The notes beneath the pieces are model-generated. The model was not told the DNA's origin. It searched no databases and saw only the letters and a list, made by a program, of their open reading frames with translations. This document shows positions 45,312-53,947 of a DNA stretch of 64,000 bases, piece by piece; the stretch's first letter is position 1, and each line of letters opens with the position of its first letter. Location of the stretch: NCBI GenBank assembly GCA_034506395.1, contig JAPDPQ010000001.1, forward strand, positions 254,435 through 318,434, read 5' to 3'. This DNA comes from a candidate division KSB1 bacterium (lineage in GTDB: Bacteria > Zhuqueibacterota > Zhuqueibacteria > Thermofontimicrobiales > Thermofontimicrobiaceae). The position numbers and the translations under genes were made by a program.

Positions 45312-47240
45312 ATGCTGAAGCCGATCGAGGCGATGAGCCCTGAGGATTATCTCGCTTTGGGATTAAAGTCTGGGCTGGAAATTCACCAACAATTACGAAC
45401 AGAAAAGAAATTGTTTTGTCGTTGCCCAGCGGGGCGTTACAGCGAGAAATATGATGCAGAGATCTTGCGGCACATGCGCCCCACGCTTTCAGAGTTAGGG
45501 GAGTATGACGGCACGGCACTGATGGAATTCAAAACCAAAAAGGAGATCGTATACCAGCTCAATAAAGAGACCGTTTGCACTTACGAAATGGACGATGCGC
45601 CGCCATTCGAGCTAAATCAGCAGGCGTTAGATATCGCGCTGGAAATCACGCTGCTGTTGCACTGTAATGTTGTCAGCGAGCTGCACATTGCGCGCAAACA
45701 ATACCTGGATGGCAGCATTCCTACTGGTTTTCAGCGGACGACTATTCTCGGGATCGATGGCTGGATCCCTTATAAAGATCGCCGCATTGGGATCATCCAG
45801 TTGGGATTGGAGGAGGATGCCTGCCGCGAAGTCAGCGACATTGGACATGTTCGCACCTATAAAACCGATCGTCTCAGCATGCCGCTGATCGAAGTTGTCA
45901 CCTATCCCCACATGCGAACGCCACAGGAGGTGGCAGAGGTGGCGCAACTGATCCGTCAGCTAACACGAAGCACGGGCAAGGTGAACCGTGGTATTGGAGC
46001 GACCCGTCAGGATGTTAATGTGAGCATTGAGGGAGGGACTCGGGTAGAAATTAAGGGCGTGCCGCGCATTCCACTCATCCCGTTGCTGGTCCATAACGAA
46101 GCGGGACGCCAAAAGGCCCTCCTGGAGATCCGCGATCTGCTGAGACAGCGCGGCCTAACACCGGAAAATTTCGCACCTGAATGGTTCGATGTTACGGACA
46201 TTTTAAAAGACACTGGCTATTTGCCTATCAAAAATTATAGCAATGGTCCAATCAAGATCAAATGCGTGAGACTGCCTTTATTTCAGGGCATCTTGCGGTT
46301 TCCAACTCAGCCTGGGACCAATTTCGCCAAAGAGATCTCCGATCGCGTGCGAGTAATCGCCTGCCTGGATAAAATTCCAAACATTATCCACTCCGATAGC
46401 GATGACGAGACCATCGGCAGCGCAGCTTGGATGAAGATCAAAAAACAGTGCCATTGGGAGCAGAGGGACGCGCTGGTGATCGTCTGGGGGGAAGCTAAGG
46501 ATGTTGAGACAGCAGCGCAGGAGATCGCCATTCGGGCACGCGAGGCCATCATCGGCGTGCCCAACGAAACGCGCCAAGCATTATCCGACGGAACGACTGG
46601 CTTCGAGCGCATCCTGCCAGGGCCAGATCGCATGTACCCAGATACCGATCTGCCGCCCATCGCGCTAACGAGCGAGCGTATCGCGCGCATCCAGAAAAAC
46701 CTGCCACCCGCACCCTGGGAACGACGGCAACGCTATATAAAAGCAGGGTTACCCGATTTCATCATCGAGCAATTGCTGCTCTCTGGGAGGGCAAATCTGT
46801 TCGACCGAATGATCGAACTTTTGCAAGTGCCTCCAATGATCGCGGCCGTGTGTCTCACTCAACATTTAAAGCATTTCAGCAGAAAAGGGCTACCGGTCGC
46901 CCAATTAACCGATGAAACCATTTTCGCCATTTTTCAGGCACTTCAAAAACGAACAATCATTTCAGAGGCCATCCCTCTCATTTTTAAACAATGGCTATCG
47001 AATAATTCTCAACCGATTGAATCGCTGCTGGAACAACATCACGTGGCGTCTGAAACAGAATGCAAGCAGGTAATTCAACAGGTCATTGACCAATTTGGGG
47101 GCGAGCCAATAGCTGATCCCAATAAAAAGTTTTCATATCTGATGGGCAAAGCTATGGATCAAATCCGCGGACGCATCGATGGTCGAACGATTGCAATCAT
47201 ATTGAGACAGAAGCTTTTTGGCAGAAATGAATCCCAATAA
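45312..47240 (+). CDS. gatE: Archaeal-type Glu-tRNA(Gln) amidotransferase subunit E
   Basis: Acts with GatD to convert Glu-tRNA(Gln) to Gln-tRNA(Gln) in archaea. 642 residues against ~480 for bacterial GatB. The opening GLEIHQQLRTEKKLFCRCP, with RPTLSELGEYDG and LDGSIPTGFQRT, is the GatE rather than the GatB pattern. An inserted GAD domain (about 300-430) lies mid-protein, as in GatE and AspRS, and a YqeY-like helical tail ends the protein (FGGEPIADPNKKFSYLMGKAMDQIRGRID). GAGGGG lies before ATG 45312. No gatD or other amidotransferase subunit is in the window. The downstream EndoQ-UvrD gene, 147 bases away on the same strand, is also archaeal in flavour. Confidence 0.92.
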   Translation: MLKPIEAMSPEDYLALGLKSGLEIHQQLRTEKKLFCRCPAGRYSEKYDAEILRHMRPTLSELGEYDGTALMEFKTKKEIVYQLNKETVCTYEMDDAPPFELNQQALDIALEITLLLHCNVVSELHIARKQYLDGSIPTGFQRTTILGIDGWIPYKDRRIGIIQLGLEEDACREVSDIGHVRTYKTDRLSMPLIEVVTYPHMRTPQEVAEVAQLIRQLTRSTGKVNRGIGATRQDVNVSIEGGTRVEIKGVPRIPLIPLLVHNEAGRQKALLEIRDLLRQRGLTPENFAPEWFDVTDILKDTGYLPIKNYSNGPIKIKCVRLPLFQGILRFPTQPGTNFAKEISDRVRVIACLDKIPNIIHSDSDDETIGSAAWMKIKKQCHWEQRDALVIVWGEAKDVETAAQEIAIRAREAIIGVPNETRQALSDGTTGFERILPGPDRMYPDTDLPPIALTSERIARIQKNLPPAPWERRQRYIKAGLPDFIIEQLLLSGRANLFDRMIELLQVPPMIAAVCLTQHLKHFSRKGLPVAQLTDETIFAIFQALQKRTIISEAIPLIFKQWLSNNSQPIESLLEQHHVASETECKQVIQQVIDQFGGEPIADPNKKFSYLMGKAMDQIRGRIDGRTIAIILRQKLFGRNESQ

Positions 47241-47387
47241 TCAAAGCTTACGATTGCAACTCTTGGATTTAAGCAACTCGACAATATTCGAAATTTCTAA
47301 TCATCTTTGAATGCAAGAAGAGCTTTTTAATCGAAATTTTGGTAAGTAATTCAGTGCGTCAGCCTTTGTTTCACGAAGTGATCGTCT

Positions 47388-50300
47388 ATGAAATTCATCG
47401 CTGATTTACATATTCATTCCCATTATTCCCGCGCTACGAGTCAGGAGTTGAATATCGAGCCGCTGTATGAATGGGCACAGCGCAAAGGGATTCAGGTAGT
47501 GGCAACAGGGGACATTACGCATCCTGGCTGGCTGGAGGAAATCAAGCGCAAGCTTGAGCCGGCTGAGCCAGGGCTATTTCGGGTGAAAGGCGAGTTGGCG
47601 CGCCCCATCGACTCGCGCATACCCAAGGCGTGTAGGGGTGAAGTACGGTTTATCCTCTCCGGGGAAATCAGCAACATCTACAAAAAAGGCGATCAGGTCC
47701 GCAAGGTGCACAATGTTGTCTATTTTCCCAGCATCGAAGTCGCTGAGCGATTTCAGGTTCGACTGGAACGGATCGGGAATATCCGCTCCGATGGCCGGCC
47801 CATTTTGGGATTGGATGCGCGAGACCTTTTGGAACTGGTGCTTGAATCCGATCCCCAATCGTTCCTCATTCCAGCGCACATCTGGACCCCATGGTTTTCG
47901 GTATTGGGTTCCAAATCTGGATTCGACTCGATCGAGGAATGTTTTGAGGATCTGACGCCGCAGATTTTCGCATTGGAGACTGGGCTTTCTTCTGATCCTC
48001 CCATGAATTGGATGCTTTCAAAATTGGATCGCTTTGCGCTGGTTTCTAATTCAGATGCCCATTCTCCAGCTAAACTGGGTCGTGAAGCGAATCTGTTCGA
48101 CGCCGAATTTTCCTATCCAGGCATTCTCAATGCCCTGAAAGGGCAAGGACCTGATCGATTATTGGGGACGATTGAATTTTTTCCTGAGGAAGGGAAATAT
48201 CATCTTGATGGTCATCGCAAATGCAATCGGCGGATGACCCCGGCGGAAACCATCGCCAATCACGAGCTGTGTCCCGTTTGCGGCAAAAAGGTCACAGTAG
48301 GCGTGCTTTATCGAGTGCAACAATTAGCCGATCGCCCAGCCGGCAGCAGCCACCCGAATGCTCGCCCCTACCACAGCTTGATACCGCTGAGCGAAGTGCT
48401 GGCGGAAATCCTCTCTGTCGGCGAGGGCAGCAAAGCTGTCATCAGAAAATTTGAGCAACTGGTCGAGCATCTTGGCTCTGAGCTAACAATTTTGATGGAA
48501 TTGCCGATAGACGATATTGATCGTTGGGGCGGTCCTATGCTGGCTGAAGCGATCCGCCGTATGCGCGCCAAACAAGTACAAATTGCAGCCGGCTATGATG
48601 GCGAATTTGGCACGATACGACTCTTCTCTGATGAGGAACGGCATCGTTTCCAAACGCAGTATTTGTTTGTCCCAGAGGAGATCCTATCAGAGTCAACAAC
48701 GATCCCAGACGCTTCTTCAAAAAAGGTTCGAGATCAGCAAGCTTCGTTCCCAGCAGGGGTGGATATTGCAGCCTCAGCAGCGATCAGCACAATTGAGGAT
48801 GAGGAGGAAGACGAGACTGGTCTTAACAGGCAACAGCGAGAGGCGGTGACTTGTCGAGATCGTCATCTATTGATCGTCGCTGGTCCTGGAACTGGTAAAA
48901 CCCGAACGCTCACCCATCGCATTGCCCATCTGGTTCAAGAGCATCATGTGCCTCCAGAGCAAATTCTGGCCATTACCTTTACTAATCGCGCTGCTGAAGA
49001 AATGCGCGAGCGACTGATTCAATTATTGCTACCAGAAGATGCCAATCGAATCACGATCAAAACATTCCATGCTTTTGGGGCTTCTATTCTGCGTCAGGAG
49101 GCAGCTCTCCTCGGATATCAAAGCAATTTTTCGATCTATTCCGAGACAGACAAGCGTCAATTGCTTCGGCGCCTCACCGCTTCGTTGTCATCCAAAGAGC
49201 TGGATGTTTATTCAGAGCGCATTGCTACCATCAAAAACCAATTGCATCCTATCCTGAGCGAAATTGATGCCGCATTTCCAGATATCGACGGCCAATTCCA
49301 ACAAATATTAAAAAAATATCAGGCGACATTGAAAGATTATCAAGCTTTCGATTTCGATGATCTGATCGCGCAGCCGATTCTAATATTCAAGAAGCACCCT
49401 CGCATCCTTAAACGTTATCAAGATCGCTATCGCTGGATCTCGATCGACGAGTATCAAGATATTAATCTGGCGCAATATCAACTGCTTCGGTTGCTCGCCG
49501 GACCTCAGGCCAATATCTGCGCCATTGGTGATCCAGATCAGGCGATTTATGGTTTTCGCGGCGCAGACCGAAAATTTTTTCTCCAATTCGAGCAAGATTA
49601 TGCTGGTTGCAAGGTCATTCGCCTTGAGAAGAACTACCGATCATCACAAACCATCGTCCAGGCAGCTACTCAGGTCATCCGCCGAAATTCCGATCATCAG
49701 ACGCTCAATCTCTGGTCCCCCATCATGGATCGAGTCAAGGTGGATATTTTTGAAGTGCCGACCGAAAAAGCGGAGGCAGAAACGATCGTTCACCAGATCG
49801 AGCGGATGATGGGAGCAACCAGCTTCTTTTCAGTGGACTCTGGCCGAGCAGGAGAGGCTGAGTTGGAAAGCTGCTCGAGCTTTAGCGATATTGCAGTGTT
49901 TTATCGTGTCACTGCACAGCTATCCGCTTTGGAAGAAGCTTTTATTCGATCGGGGATCCCATATCAATCGTTTGGGGAAGTCCCTTTTTATGAAACCCCC
50001 GAGGTCAGCGAGATCATTACCGTTCTCAAAGCCATTCACAATCCACATGCCGATCCAGAGCTAATGCGTCTCATTCAAATGCCTCCCCGATCGCTCTCGG
50101 AATCGACGCTGAAGCTGCTTATCAATTACCAAAAGAGTAATGAATTTTCGCTATGGCACGCCATGCAAAAAAGCCACCAGATTGCCTGGCTCAGCCCTAC
50201 TCAAAAACAACCGATCGAATTGTGGGTTGAGATGATACAAACTGCTCAACGGATCTCTCAAACAGAAAAGCTCCCAGCTATCATTCAGTATATTATCGAA

Positions 50301-50807
50301 GCGTTTGGGTTAGCAAAATATTTTAAAAATGATCGGAAACGCCAGCATTTTTGGAAGCAGTTGATCGAACGGACCGCCAATTTTAATGGGAGCTTAGGCG
50401 AGTTTCTCGAGCTTATCGCATTGCAGAAGGAGACGGATATTTATGTTCCCAATGCTGAGAAAGTCACATTGATGACGTTGCACGCGGCCAAGGGATTGGA
50501 ATTCCCAGTGGTGTTCATCGCAGGCTGCGAAGAAGGACTGCTGCCTTATCATCGCGCTGGTTCATCGATTGAAAACATTGAAGAAGAGCGCCGACTGTTC
50601 TACGTCGGAATGACGCGCGCGAAAAAACGGCTCATCCTCCTTCATGCAAAGAGCCGCTTCCTATTCGGCGAACGAACGACTCATCGACCGTCCCGCTTTC
50701 TCAACGAAATCGATGCGGCTTTAAAATATAAGCAGCGCGCAGAATTAAAGGCAAAAAAAGTTTCTAAAGAGAATATAGCTGAACAAGCACAATTACGTCT
50801 ATTTTAA
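47388..50807 (+). CDS. Fusion of endonuclease Q (PHP) with UvrD/PcrA-type helicase
   Basis: 1139 residues joining two repair activities. Residues 1-~420 are endonuclease Q, which nicks DNA 5' of deaminated bases (uracil, hypoxanthine) and abasic sites. The PHP metal site shows DLHIHSHYS at the start and NSDAHSP near 221. The EndoQ zinc finger is HRKC..CPVCGKK near 275-298, followed by a region with helix-hairpin character. After an acidic linker (~465-480) comes a complete SF1A helicase: AGPGTGKT (~498), TFTNRAAEEM, DEYQD, GDPDQAIYGFRGAD, NYRSS, TLHAAKGLEF and YVGMTRAKK. Joining nicking to strand unwinding suggests one-protein initiation of alternative excision repair. EndoQ is mostly archaeal. 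Confidence 0.95.
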   Translation: MKFIADLHIHSHYSRATSQELNIEPLYEWAQRKGIQVVATGDITHPGWLEEIKRKLEPAEPGLFRVKGELARPIDSRIPKACRGEVRFILSGEISNIYKKGDQVRKVHNVVYFPSIEVAERFQVRLERIGNIRSDGRPILGLDARDLLELVLESDPQSFLIPAHIWTPWFSVLGSKSGFDSIEECFEDLTPQIFALETGLSSDPPMNWMLSKLDRFALVSNSDAHSPAKLGREANLFDAEFSYPGILNALKGQGPDRLLGTIEFFPEEGKYHLDGHRKCNRRMTPAETIANHELCPVCGKKVTVGVLYRVQQLADRPAGSSHPNARPYHSLIPLSEVLAEILSVGEGSKAVIRKFEQLVEHLGSELTILMELPIDDIDRWGGPMLAEAIRRMRAKQVQIAAGYDGEFGTIRLFSDEERHRFQTQYLFVPEEILSESTTIPDASSKKVRDQQASFPAGVDIAASAAISTIEDEEEDETGLNRQQREAVTCRDRHLLIVAGPGTGKTRTLTHRIAHLVQEHHVPPEQILAITFTNRAAEEMRERLIQLLLPEDANRITIKTFHAFGASILRQEAALLGYQSNFSIYSETDKRQLLRRLTASLSSKELDVYSERIATIKNQLHPILSEIDAAFPDIDGQFQQILKKYQATLKDYQAFDFDDLIAQPILIFKKHPRILKRYQDRYRWISIDEYQDINLAQYQLLRLLAGPQANICAIGDPDQAIYGFRGADRKFFLQFEQDYAGCKVIRLEKNYRSSQTIVQAATQVIRRNSDHQTLNLWSPIMDRVKVDIFEVPTEKAEAETIVHQIERMMGATSFFSVDSGRAGEAELESCSSFSDIAVFYRVTAQLSALEEAFIRSGIPYQSFGEVPFYETPEVSEIITVLKAIHNPHADPELMRLIQMPPRSLSESTLKLLINYQKSNEFSLWHAMQKSHQIAWLSPTQKQPIELWVEMIQTAQRISQTEKLPAIIQYIIEAFGLAKYFKNDRKRQHFWKQLIERTANFNGSLGEFLELIALQKETDIYVPNAEKVTLMTLHAAKGLEFPVVFIAGCEEGLLPYHRAGSSIENIEEERRLFYVGMTRAKKRLILLHAKSRFLFGERTTHRPSRFLNEIDAALKYKQRAELKAKKVSKENIAEQAQLRLF

Positions 50808-50899
50808 GCTATTCAAAAGCCAAGTAGTTCTGATTCGGATCGCATTATGGTTCATACACAGTTCATAATTCAAAAATCACGATAGATGAAATAATGTCG

Positions 50900-50917
50900 T
50901 TCCTGCGATTACAGGAA
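50900..50917. repeat. TTCCTG..CAGGAA palindrome
   Basis: TTCCTG (50900-50905) and CAGGAA (50912-50917) flank CGATTA. It belongs with the similar intergenic motifs near 17081 and 19138. Confidence 0.45.
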
Positions 50918-51014
50918 TCTCCTCTTTACCCCATGCTCTTTTGGAGTAAAAAGATGGCTGCTTGAGCAAACATGATATGTGAGCCTATTTTGATAATTTT
51001 GCAATAGAAATTAA

Positions 51015-51051
51015 CAAAAAAGGCAGCCGTCTCGTTAAGCGAGCGACTGCC
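51015..51051 (-). terminator. Rho-independent terminator on the minus strand
   Basis: On the plus strand an A run (51016-51021) precedes GGCAG..CTGCC arms (51022-51026 and 51047-51051), with inner pairs CG/CG and CTCG/CGAG around TTAAG. Read on the minus strand this is a GC-rich hairpin followed by T residues. No minus-strand gene ends nearby, so it may close an unannotated small RNA or peptide transcript. Confidence 0.65.
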
Positions 51052-51516
51052 CAACGTAAGTCCTGGTATTTTGATAGAAACTAATGATGCAATTCCAGCC
51101 GAAGCAATCATTGCCTGGAAATAATTGAAACAAAAGCTTTGCAAATGTGTGCGTCAGTCGCTGGCATCGAGGATCGTTTTCGCAAACCAGGTCAAGATAT
51201 GGATAGAAAATACTTGTCGTTCATCAATTCGATTTTCAGTTTGATAGCGGTCGCTCGAAATTTTTAAGGAGGTCCCTTATCAGTAAACTTGAAATTCTTA
51301 TCTTAACCAAGAGTTTTGGATCGGAAACCGCAAGTGCATTCATTTGATCAGGTTCAGAATAGGCACCAGAAAGAGGACTTCGGAATAGACAACGCAATCG
51401 AAAAGCATAATGATTTTCGGGCATCTACGATTCTCGATGTGCAAAAATTTTGTTAAAAAAGCGCTATCGTTATTGAGCGCTGACACACAGATTTGCATAC
51501 CCTATGCGCAGATCCT

Positions 51517-51547
51517 TGGCGGAGGCGGCGGCGGTGGAGTCGGTGGC
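51517..51547. repeat. GGC/GGT/GGA-rich low-complexity tract
   Basis: About ten GGN triplets in a row, interrupted only by AGTC. The plus strand could form two-layer G-quadruplexes. One minus-strand frame reads Pro-rich through it (PTPLPPTPPPPPPP) and one plus-strand frame reads Gly-rich; neither has a clear gene start. Confidence 0.5.
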
Positions 51548-51938
51548 AAAGGTGTCGGATCGCCCTCACCAAGCGTTAGCAACAGCAGGCAGTTTCTTAC
51601 CATGAAAAAACGATTCGATGATGCAAGATCAGCAATGGAGTCAAATAGCCAGGAACCGATTTTGAAATACATCGCTCTGTTCATATAACCCCCTGAAGCT
51701 GATTGAATGAGGTGGGAACATCGGAATTGTATGCTAATCATATGCAATCGCTATACCAGAAATAACCCTTTAAATTATTATGCATAACTGCTTGTTTTTG
51801 AGGGTTAATATTTGGATAAACGGTTCTGGCTTGTTTCGTTTTGTTGTGCTGTTGACACAAAAATAGGGCAAAGCTGTTGTATTTCTGCAACAACTCTACT
51901 GACCGTTCAGGGCAGCGCAACTTGATAAATCGCAAAAT

Positions 51939-52874
51939 ATGAAATCAAAATTTAGGAGAAAACACACTGCTCGGATGAGCTGGCGAGACTATCGGATGCT
52001 GAAACGCAGGCTCTATGGTCATGTATACAAACTCGCTTGTGAATTTGGCCCCCGAAATCTTGAACATCTAGCTGCGCTTGATAAAACGCGAGAATATATC
52101 CAGCAACAGATGTCGCATTATAACAACAATCTATCGACACACGATTACCTGGTCACTCACACCTTGATCCAGAATTTAATCGCTGAGCAAACTGGACATC
52201 AATACCCCGACGAAATTATCGTTATTGGAGCGCATTATGACACCGTGAAGGACTCCCCAGGCGCCGATGATAATGCGTCTGGTGTTGCAGGCATGCTAGA
52301 ATTGATCCGGTTGATGAAATTTTACGAGAATCAAAGGACATTGCGCTTCATTGCCTTTAACCTTGAAGAACCACCATTTTTCGGCACAGAAGAGATGGGA
52401 AGCCATCGCTACGCGAATCATTGCAAAGCGCTAAATGAGAATATCGTCGCAATGATCTCTCTTGAGATGCTTGGGTTCTATACTGAAAAACGCGGGACCC
52501 AAAAATATCCGGGGGCGGGCATGATTGGTCGGTATGACACCCGAGGAAATTTTATTGCAGTGGTTGGGAACAATCAATCGAGAGAATTGGGCAATTTCGT
52601 CGCAAGAAAACTGGACGAGATGGCTTTGATTAAAACGAAAGAAATGATCCATCCAACTCCAGTTTTTGGGAGCGATCTATCGGATCATTCTTCATTTTGG
52701 AAGCATAATTATCCAGCCATTATGATTACCGATACCGCCTTCTACCGCAATCCGCATTATCATGAGACCAGCGACACGATTGACAAGCTCAATTTTCGTT
52801 ATTTTGCTCGCTTGGTTTATTCGCTGGCGTATATGATCCAGCAATTAGATGCCGAACAATCCTTGACAAAATAA
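51939..52874 (+). CDS. M28-family zinc aminopeptidase, cytoplasmic
   Basis: 311 residues. The two-zinc site is complete: GAHYDTV (His), GADDNASGV (bridging Asp), NLEEPP (catalytic Glu plus ligand), the middle Glu/Asp region ISLEMLGF, and a final His in NPHYHETSDTID. This is the M28 pattern of bacterial aminopeptidases and glutaminyl-cyclase-like proteins; the aminopeptidase role is the more usual. There is no signal peptide, so it should act in the cytoplasm, unlike most M28 enzymes. The start ATG 51939 lacks a good ribosome site; ATG 51975 is an alternative. The tRNA gene follows five bases after the stop, on the other strand. Confidence 0.9.
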   Translation: MKSKFRRKHTARMSWRDYRMLKRRLYGHVYKLACEFGPRNLEHLAALDKTREYIQQQMSHYNNNLSTHDYLVTHTLIQNLIAEQTGHQYPDEIIVIGAHYDTVKDSPGADDNASGVAGMLELIRLMKFYENQRTLRFIAFNLEEPPFFGTEEMGSHRYANHCKALNENIVAMISLEMLGFYTEKRGTQKYPGAGMIGRYDTRGNFIAVVGNNQSRELGNFVARKLDEMALIKTKEMIHPTPVFGSDLSDHSSFWKHNYPAIMITDTAFYRNPHYHETSDTIDKLNFRYFARLVYSLAYMIQQLDAEQSLTK

Positions 52875-52878
52875 AAAG

Positions 52879-52951
52879 AGCCACCGGGCGGATTCGAACC
52901 GTCGACCGTCTGATTACGAATCAGATGCTCTACCTGCTGAGCTACGGTGGC
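52879..52951 (-). tRNA. tRNA-Thr (anticodon CGT)
   Basis: 73 bases. The acceptor stem GCCACCG/CGGTGGC is a perfect seven pairs, followed by T8-A9, a D arm with AGCAGGTAGAGC, an anticodon stem TCTGA/TCAGA around loop TTCGTAA, and a T arm GACGG-TTCGAAT-CCGCC with one A-C mismatch. The anticodon CGT reads ACG. The discriminator is T and the CCA end is not encoded. Confidence 0.95.
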
Positions 52952-53006
52952 TTATACAATTCCTTGAGCTTCTCTTGCCCTGAACAGCTAAAAATCCATC
53001 AATGAG

Positions 53007-53037
53007 CGGATGCGCCATCTGTTATGCTGCGGTGGCT
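53007..53037 (-). pseudogene. Decayed partial copy of the tRNA-Thr 5' half
   Basis: Over 31 bases this matches the 5' half of the adjacent tRNA-Thr at 23 positions, including an unbroken CGGTGGCT (plus strand) for the acceptor 5' arm and the GATGC of the D/anticodon junction. It lacks an intact anticodon arm, T arm and acceptor partner. It is probably a relic of a tandem duplication or of an insertion at the tRNA. Confidence 0.55.
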
Positions 53038-53290
53038 GATCAATATCAAACTTGTTTTTTGAATAACCGTCGATCTCCCACCGGCCTGAAATTTGCCTGA
53101 TAATGCATCGTCGAATCAATTGAAGCTTGTTGGGACTTATGCTAAAGAGCTGCTCATTTGGTTGGCAATAATATAATAAATGAAATGCCAAAAGTCAATA
53201 ACTTTAATTTGATCTTGTTAAATTGAAATAGCACGGAATAGCCATTTGGGCAGCAACTTTCGATCAGCAAGGGTGAAGGATTGCAATTAG

Positions 53291-53340
53291 GCATGCAGGC
53301 CCTTCGAGCAAAGGGTCCATTATTCGGAGGACCTGCATGT
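53291..53340. other. Branched palindrome, possible structured RNA or repeat
   Basis: An outer stem CATGCAGG (53292-53299) with CCTGCATG (53332-53339), eight perfect pairs, encloses two small hairpins: CCCTT..AAGGG (53300-53304 and 53311-53315) and GTCC..GGAC (53315-53318 and 53329-53332). It lies 28 bases beyond the stop of the minus-strand DUF6249-like gene. There is no T run, so it is not a standard terminator. Confidence 0.5.
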
Positions 53341-53367
53341 GGAAATTAGTTGCAGTGACTTATCAGC

Positions 53368-53730
53368 TTAATTCTGTGAGGAATTTTTCTCCTCTTCTTT
53401 CGCCTTGCTATAAATACGCTTAGCAACAAAATAATAAACAATTAACCCCAGGCCAGCAAAAAAGAACATAGCGCCTATGGTCACCTCTTCGAACGCGCCG
53501 CGAGGTGCCATCTGCCCCACGAAGAATGCCAGCCCGATGCCAACAAGCACAAAACCCCATTTCAATGAGGCAGGGACCTTTCCCTCAAATCTGTCTAAGA
53601 AAAGATATTTCATGTTTTCGTTGAGCAAGCCTTTCTCAATCGCTAACCGCCGAATCTTATTATCTGAAAGCAATTTTATGACATAAGCGACTGCAATGAA
53701 AAACGCTAATGGAACCAAATCATCAATCAT
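53368..53730 (-). CDS. DUF6249-like small membrane protein
   Basis: 120 residues. GAGGAGG lies five bases before ATG 53730, so the longer upstream frame is not used. Three hydrophobic helices are visible: LVPLAFFIAVAYVIKLL near the start, WGFVLVGIGLAFFVGQM in the middle, and TIGAMFFFAGLGLIVYYFV near the end. A cytosolic linker follows helix 1 (IRRLAIEKGLLNE), and a charged tail (YSKAKEEEKNSSQN) closes the protein. The I-x-K-G motif between helices is typical of the DUF6249 family common in Bacteroidota. Function unknown. Confidence 0.8.
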   Translation of the reverse strand: MIDDLVPLAFFIAVAYVIKLLSDNKIRRLAIEKGLLNENMKYLFLDRFEGKVPASLKWGFVLVGIGLAFFVGQMAPRGAFEEVTIGAMFFFAGLGLIVYYFVAKRIYSKAKEEEKNSSQN

Positions 53731-53947
53731 GATAACCTCCTCATGGATGAATTTTTTCTCAATTTTCAAGAAGTGAACTTTAGTGGTTCTATTAAAACAG
53801 ACAAGTGATTTGAAAAAATGTTGCATATCGTAGCTGATCATTTGAATTCAGGGGGCTTTGCCAACTGAAATTCTTAGCATCAAATAAATTGCTTGATTTT
53901 TACATAAAATGCTTATAACTTTGGTGTCCTAAAATGAGGAATTCGAC

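Larger units (their letters stand above)
50808..51938. other. 1.1-kb region without a convincing gene
   Basis: Frames of 60-90 codons occur on both strands but none has a ribosome site plus a family match. Recognisable items, listed separately, are a TTCCTG palindrome, a minus-strand terminator and a GGC/GGT-rich tract. The terminator implies a minus-strand transcript arising to its right whose gene I cannot identify. Confidence 0.5.

Noticed and set aside
51410..51688. 92-codon Gly-rich plus-strand frame
   Set aside because: Explained by the GGN-rich tract; no ribosome site and no similarity.
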